A stretch of 8,337 nt of DNA, taken from the NCBI GenBank assembly GCA_041589175.1, contig JBFHWF010000085.1:1-8337 (forward strand), in the 5' to 3' direction. Below are positions 5,021 to 8,337 of the stretch, piece after piece. Both the position numbers and the translations under genes were made by a program. The first letter of the stretch is position 1. Every line of letters begins with the position of its first letter. Origin of the DNA: SZUA-229 sp041589175. Lineage in GTDB: Bacteria > Pseudomonadota > Gammaproteobacteria > SZUA-229. A model generated the notes under the pieces. That model had not been told where the DNA came from. It searched no databases and saw only the letters and a list, made by a program, of their open reading frames with translations.

Positions 5021-5889
5021 CAACAAACGATACAGAAAAACAGAGCATCCAGCGTCATTTTGATGCGAAAGCAATCCGATATGAATCATCCGCAGTTCTG
5101 CAGCATCAGGTTTGTAATGAGCTGTTGCAGCGACTCGACTTAACCCGTTTAAAGCCTGAAGTTATTCTTGATGCGGGCTGTGGTACCGGCTGGGGTACAG
5201 AAGGCCTGTTAAAAAAATATCGTAAAACAAAAGTCATTTCCCTCGACCTGTCTCCGGAAATGCTGAAGCAAACCAGTAAAAAAGGTGGCTGGTTTCGAAA
5301 GCCAAAGCTGTTGCATGCAGATGCTGAAAATATCCCCTTACCTGATAACTCGGTTGATCTGGTTTTTTCGAATTTAATGCTACAGTGGTGTGACTACAAT
5401 ACAGTTTTTGCAGAATTCAAACGCGTGCTCAAGCCCAATGGCCTTCTCATGTTTTCTACATTTGGGCCAGACACTTTAAAAGAATTAAAGCACAGCTGGG
5501 CACAGGTCGATGATGGTGTTCATGTTAATGCGTTTACAGATATGCATGATCTGGGGGATGCGTTAGTTAACGTTGGGCTGGCTGAGCCGGTAATGGATAT
5601 GGATATGATGACGTTAACATATGATGATGCAATGGGGGTTATGAATGACCTCAGGGCAATTGGAGCAAACACGGTAATCAATAAACCTGGTTCAAATGTC
5701 AGAAAAGGTTTGATAACGCCATCGAAGCTGAAGCGTGTGCTACAGGCGTATGAAAGTTTTCGGCAGGATGGTCAGCTACACGCGACCTATGAAGTTGTCT
5801 ATGGACATGCCTGGAAGACAGAGCCTAGAAAAAAGAAGATGGCGCAGGGAGAGTTTAGTGTGTCTATCGATGCAATACACAGACCCTGA
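5017..5889 (+). CDS. bioC: Malonyl-[acyl-carrier protein] O-methyltransferase
   Basis: BioC methylates the free carboxyl of malonyl-ACP with S-adenosylmethionine, so that the fatty-acid enzymes can extend it to pimeloyl-ACP methyl ester; it is the entry step of biotin synthesis. The 290-residue product has a class I methyltransferase core: VILDAGCGTGWG (49-60, SAM-binding motif I), the acidic Asp77 in SLDLSP, ADAENIPLP (101-109), and FSNLMLQWC (117-125). BioC-specific features are STFGPDTLKEL (147-157) and HVNAFTDMHDLGDAL (169-183). It is longer than the 251 residues of E. coli but close, from memory, to Pseudomonas-type BioC. The start is the GTG at 5017, inside the bioH stop; no ATG fits as well. 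The C-terminus is basic (PRKKKM). bioD does not follow; yaiI converges after only 17 bases, with no hairpin between. Confidence 0.92.
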   Translation: MTTNDTEKQSIQRHFDAKAIRYESSAVLQHQVCNELLQRLDLTRLKPEVILDAGCGTGWGTEGLLKKYRKTKVISLDLSPEMLKQTSKKGGWFRKPKLLHADAENIPLPDNSVDLVFSNLMLQWCDYNTVFAEFKRVLKPNGLLMFSTFGPDTLKELKHSWAQVDDGVHVNAFTDMHDLGDALVNVGLAEPVMDMDMMTLTYDDAMGVMNDLRAIGANTVINKPGSNVRKGLITPSKLKRVLQAYESFRQDGQLHATYEVVYGHAWKTEPRKKKMAQGEFSVSIDAIHRP

Positions 5890-5906
5890 ATGTAATATAT
5901 AAATCG

Positions 5907-6356
5907 CTATTTTGGTTTCGATTGCAGCCACTGGTCGAGAGCGTTAGCGAATTTTTGTTTATCTGCTGCGCAGATAGCAGGTGGTCCGCCTGTGTCAACG
6001 CCACTGCTGCGCAGGGTGTCCATAAAGTCGCGCATATTGAGGCGAGATTTGATGTTGTCTGCAGTATATAGGTCGCCACGTGGGCTAAGTGCCAGGCAGC
6101 CCTTGGTAATAACCTGATCGGCCAACGGGATGTCGCTGGTGATGATAAGGTCGCCTGCAGAACAACGAGTTACAATTTCATTGTCTGCAATATCAAATCC
6201 TTTTTCGACCTGTATGGAAGAAATAAATTTTGAGCTCGGTGTCCTGATATACTGGTTGGCGACAAGGGTAAGTTCAGTGTGAGTGCGTTCAGCCGCCCTG
6301 AAGAGGATTTCCTTGATAACAACTGGGCAGGCGTCTGCATCTATCCAGATTTTCAC
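5907..6356 (-). CDS. yaiI: YaiI/YqxD family protein (DUF188, PIN-like)
   Basis: This conserved protein of unknown function belongs to the YaiI/YqxD (UPF0178) family. Seen: the N-terminal KIWIDADACPVV with Asp6 and Asp8, GDLIITSDIPLA (69-80, Asp75), SPRGDLYT, and SGVDTGGPP followed by KQKFANALDQWL. The spaced aspartates are arranged like those of PIN-type metal-dependent nucleases, but no activity should be assumed. The start is taken as the GTG at 6356-6354, giving 149 residues, close to the 152 of E. coli YaiI. The frame is open to an ATG at 6470, but those 38 extra residues are outside the family pattern. A possible AGGT ribosome binding site lies 11 bases before the GTG. It converges with bioC and diverges from the HD-GYP gene, and it shows no clear link to either. 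Confidence 0.9.
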   Translation of the reverse strand: MKIWIDADACPVVIKEILFRAAERTHTELTLVANQYIRTPSSKFISSIQVEKGFDIADNEIVTRCSAGDLIITSDIPLADQVITKGCLALSPRGDLYTADNIKSRLNMRDFMDTLRSSGVDTGGPPAICAADKQKFANALDQWLQSKPK

Positions 6357-6400
6357 TTGTTTGATATACCTGCTTAGAATAGTTATTTGTTGACACCCTG

Positions 6401-6415
6401 CCATCAGGCTGATGG
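6401..6415. other. short hairpin upstream of yaiI
   Basis: CCATCA and TGATGG form a perfect 6-base stem around GGC. It sits just downstream of a perfect TTGACA (6390-6395) on the plus strand that lacks a partner -10 box. It may be an operator or part of the yaiI leader; nothing more can be said. Confidence 0.35.
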
Positions 6416-6548
6416 TGTGATAAACCTTATTGTAAATGCCATAGGCGTGTTTATAAAGGGATAAAAGCAAGTTGATATGGCCTATGATGGTCGTGTCTGA
6501 TTTTATAGCATTAATAATTCATGTGAGTGCTACAAAGCGTTTCTAAAG

Positions 6549-6577
6549 TTGCTATAGTGATAGGTGTTAGGGATAAT
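6549..6577 (+). promoter_or_regulatory. sigma-70 promoter candidate for the HD-GYP operon
   Basis: TTGCTA (6549-6554, 4 of 6 consensus bases) is followed after exactly 17 bases by GATAAT (6572-6577, 5 of 6). Transcription would begin near 6584, about 50 bases before the ATG at 6636. An overlapping TATAGT at 6553-6558 is a weaker alternative -10 box. Confidence 0.5.
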
Positions 6578-6635
6578 AAGGGCTGCTAGTCGGCCATGAT
6601 GTCATTATTTTAGAATTCATTATGAGTGAGCCATA

Positions 6636-7868
6636 ATGCTAAAAGAAGTAAAGGTGAGGATTGCTGATCTGGAAGTAGGCATGTATATCGCTCGCCTTGA
6701 CCGTCCGTGGATTGAAACGCCTTATAAGTTGCAGGGCTTTGTGGTTAATAGCCAGCATGATATCGATGAACTACTTAAATATTGCCAGTATGTGTATATC
6801 GATGTGGAGCAAAGCAAGGTAGAAGATAAAACGACGATAGACGTTGGCAGTAAGAAGCGCAGTGACGATGAAGAAAAAGAGTTTCTGACAAAAGTCAGGC
6901 CAAGGAAATATAAGCTAAAAAGCCAGCTCGATGAAGAGCTGAAAACCGCAAAAGAAAGTCATGCGGTCCTTAATTCTGCGGTTAAGGATGTAATCAGAGA
7001 TATTTCCAATAATCAGAAATTACATCTGCCGACACTAAGAAAAGCCATCAATCCGATGGTGGATAGTATAATTCGTAACCCTGATGCTTTTTCCTGGTTA
7101 ACACGCATGAAGACCAAGGATGATTATATTTATAATCATTCGGTCAGCACATCTGTGTGGTCCGTTGCTTTTGGGCGTCACCTGGGTTTGCCCAAGAAAG
7201 ATTTGTATTCACTTGCGATTGGTGGCTTGCTATTAGATGTGGGTAAAACCAGGCTTCCCGAGAAACTCATCAAGAATTGTGCGCAATATAATCAGTATGA
7301 ATTTAAGCTGGTTAAACAGCATGTAGAATATAGTGTTGATATTGTTAAATCGATACATGGTATTGATAGTGATGTTGTAGAGATGGTTGCTACTCATCAT
7401 GAGAGACATAATGGAAGTGGTTACCCGCAGGGACTCAGTGGCAATATGATTCCAATCTTTGGAAAGATTGCAGGAATAGTAGATAGCTATGATGCAATTA
7501 TTACGGAACGTCCATTTGCTTCACCCATATCACCCCATGATGCGGTAAAACAGTTATATGAATGGCGTGGTGTGGATTTTCAGTCAGAGCTTGTAGAACA
7601 GTTTATACAGGTTGTGGGTATCTATCCAGTTGGCACGATTATTGAGTTAAGTGACGGGCGTGTTGGTGTTGTGGTTGCTCAGCACAGGGTGTGGCGGTTA
7701 AGGCCTAAAGTTATGTTGCTACTGGATAAAAATAAAAAGCAGTTGTCATCTTTTGATGTTATCGACATGTATCACGTGGTTAAGGATCAACAGGGTGATC
7801 CGCTGGATATACTCAAGAGCGTTGAGCCCGGTGCTTATGGTATTGATCCTGAACAGTTGTATTTATAA
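6636..7868 (+). CDS. DUF3391 / HD-GYP domain protein with altered HD motif
   Basis: HD-GYP proteins are typically cytoplasmic phosphodiesterases that degrade cyclic di-GMP. The 410-residue product has an N-terminal DUF3391 region (about 1-130; VKVRIADLEVGMYIARLDRPW), a charged, probably helical linker (about 60-110), an HD-GYP domain (about 155-330), and a C-terminal extension containing GRVGVVV. Seen in the domain: His168 (YNHSVS), then Leu200-Asp201 in GGLLLDVGKTRLP where the canonical motif is His-Asp, Lys204, His229, HHER at 254-257, N-G-S-G-Y-P at 259-264 where D-G-S-G-Y-P is usual, and Asp283 (IVDSYDA). One metal-ligand His is therefore missing, so activity may be reduced, use fewer metals, or be lost; some relatives with DUF3391 may share the Leu. 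No signal peptide or membrane segment is seen. A GGDEF-type gene follows after 5 bases, suggesting co-regulation. Confidence 0.93.
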   Translation: MLKEVKVRIADLEVGMYIARLDRPWIETPYKLQGFVVNSQHDIDELLKYCQYVYIDVEQSKVEDKTTIDVGSKKRSDDEEKEFLTKVRPRKYKLKSQLDEELKTAKESHAVLNSAVKDVIRDISNNQKLHLPTLRKAINPMVDSIIRNPDAFSWLTRMKTKDDYIYNHSVSTSVWSVAFGRHLGLPKKDLYSLAIGGLLLDVGKTRLPEKLIKNCAQYNQYEFKLVKQHVEYSVDIVKSIHGIDSDVVEMVATHHERHNGSGYPQGLSGNMIPIFGKIAGIVDSYDAIITERPFASPISPHDAVKQLYEWRGVDFQSELVEQFIQVVGIYPVGTIIELSDGRVGVVVAQHRVWRLRPKVMLLLDKNKKQLSSFDVIDMYHVVKDQQGDPLDILKSVEPGAYGIDPEQLYL

Positions 7869-7873
7869 CGATT

Positions 7874-8337
7874 ATGTCTGAACTTCATGCCTATGTTGCC
7901 GATCGTGAAGCCTTGTTTGTAGATCTTGAGCACTTTATCGAGAGTCATAGTAGCAGTCAGAAAAAATTCGCCCTCGTTCTAATTAATATCAATCATTTTC
8001 GCCAGTTAAATCTCGCATTTGGGTACCAGGCTGGCGATTCCCTGCTCGAAGAATTCTATGAGCGCCTCAATGAGTTGAGTCGAGATCAGGATTATATTGC
8101 TCGTATGGGTAATTCCGAGTTTATGCTGGTGCTGCCAGAGATTTTAAACGAAGGACACGCCATGCTGGCAGCTAATAAAATTTCCAGGGCGTTTAAGCAG
8201 CCATTTGATCTGGCGGGACATCATCAGAAGATTACTGCCAATATGGGAATCGCTATATTCCCGGACCACTCAGATAATCTTGTGCATCTACTACAGTGTG
8301 CTGAGTCTGCATTACTGGATTCTCGCCGAACAATAGA
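7874..8337 (+). CDS. Degenerate GGDEF-domain protein, N-terminal part (cut by window edge)
   Basis: An open frame begins at the ATG at 7874 and runs 154 codons to the window end without a stop. It reads as a GGDEF fold from near its start: FALVLININHFRQLNLAFGY (32-51), then AGDSLL, ARMGNSEFMLVLP (76-88), and TANMGIAIFPDHSD (121-134), which match the diguanylate cyclase pattern of metal loop, G-x-x-x-G-D, signature loop and the sGia strand. The signature GG(D/E)EF is replaced by GNSEF (79-83), and the two metal-binding aspartates of the D-I-D loop are Asn38 and Asn40. Cyclase activity is therefore unlikely; such domains often bind GTP or act as regulatory partners, frequently fused to an EAL domain. 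Whether an EAL domain follows lies beyond the window. The start is 5 bases after the HD-GYP stop with no strong ribosome binding site, suggesting translational coupling. Confidence 0.88.
   Translation, partial: MSELHAYVADREALFVDLEHFIESHSSSQKKFALVLININHFRQLNLAFGYQAGDSLLEEFYERLNELSRDQDYIARMGNSEFMLVLPEILNEGHAMLAANKISRAFKQPFDLAGHHQKITANMGIAIFPDHSDNLVHLLQCAESALLDSRRTI

Larger units (their letters stand above)
6357..6635. other. yaiI / HD-GYP divergent regulatory region
   Basis: This 279-base AT-rich spacer has no gene. It contains a tight hairpin, CCATCA-GGC-TGATGG, at 6401-6415; a looser inverted repeat, CATAGGC (6440-6446) with GCCTATG (6480-6486); and a promoter candidate for the downstream gene (6549-6577). 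The hairpin is only 45 bases before the yaiI start and could lie in the yaiI leader. I found no convincing yaiI promoter and no riboswitch that I recognise. Confidence 0.5.

Noticed and set aside
6390..6424. Perfect TTGACA upstream of yaiI as a plus-strand promoter
   Set aside because: No -10 box lies 16-18 bases downstream; the nearest candidate, GATAAA, is 23 bases away.
6357..6470. N-terminal extension of yaiI to the ATG at 6470
   Set aside because: Family proteins begin with the K-I-W-I-D-A-D-A-C segment; the GTG at 6356 places that segment at the start and gives the usual length.
6544..6576. FliA-type (sigma-28) promoter starting at TAAAGTT
   Set aside because: TAAAGTT fits the -35 consensus, but the only GATAA-like -10 is about 17 bases away and not 11, so a flagellar promoter is not supported.

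Overview
The window reads as ordinary chromosome of a gammaproteobacterium. HemE, TsaD, bS21, PlsY, BioH and BioC are all closest, as far as I can recall, to Escherichia/Pseudomonas-type proteins, and the divergent rpsU/tsaD pair is typical of that class. The species cannot be named from the sequence. By eye, the part from about 4.3 kb onward is more AT-rich than the first 4 kb.

Layout. Positions 1-156 (minus) hold the first 52 codons of galU. A 183-base gap follows, then hemE (340-1404, minus). A 79-base double-hairpin repeat (1434-1512) separates hemE from yqeY (1524-1970, minus) and rpsU (1992-2219, minus). The rpsU promoter and tsaD (2342-3367, plus) diverge from a 122-base spacer. tsaD converges on plsY (3549-4166, minus, GTG start). 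The spacer between them (3368-3548) carries a phased 10-base repeat, its inverted partner and a nested hairpin. plsY diverges from a biotin operon, bioH-bioC (4232-5889, plus, overlapping GTGA junction). bioC converges on yaiI (5907-6356, minus, GTG start). After a 279-base regulatory gap comes a two-gene cyclic-di-GMP-type unit on the plus strand: a DUF3391/HD-GYP protein (6636-7868) and, 5 bases later, a GGDEF-domain protein (7874 onward) that runs off the window.

Functions. galU feeds UDP-glucose synthesis and hemE makes coproporphyrinogen III for haem. rpsU and yqeY serve translation, tsaD makes the t6A tRNA modification, and plsY begins phospholipid synthesis. BioC and BioH open and close the methyl-ester disguise by which pimelate is built on the fatty-acid machinery.

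Most notable points. (1) The usual rpsU-yqeY-dnaG-rpoD order is broken after yqeY, and a hairpin repeat with compensatory base changes sits exactly at the junction with hemE. (2) Both members of the cyclic-di-GMP pair have altered catalytic motifs: Leu-Asp instead of His-Asp in the HD-GYP protein, and GNSEF with Asn-Ile-Asn in the GGDEF protein. (3) The BioH nucleophile motif is C-W-S-L-S instead of G-x-S-x-G. I saw no evidence for a new defence system, mobile cluster, CRISPR array or tRNA. The strongest candidates for something undescribed are the intergenic repeats and the degenerate signalling pair.
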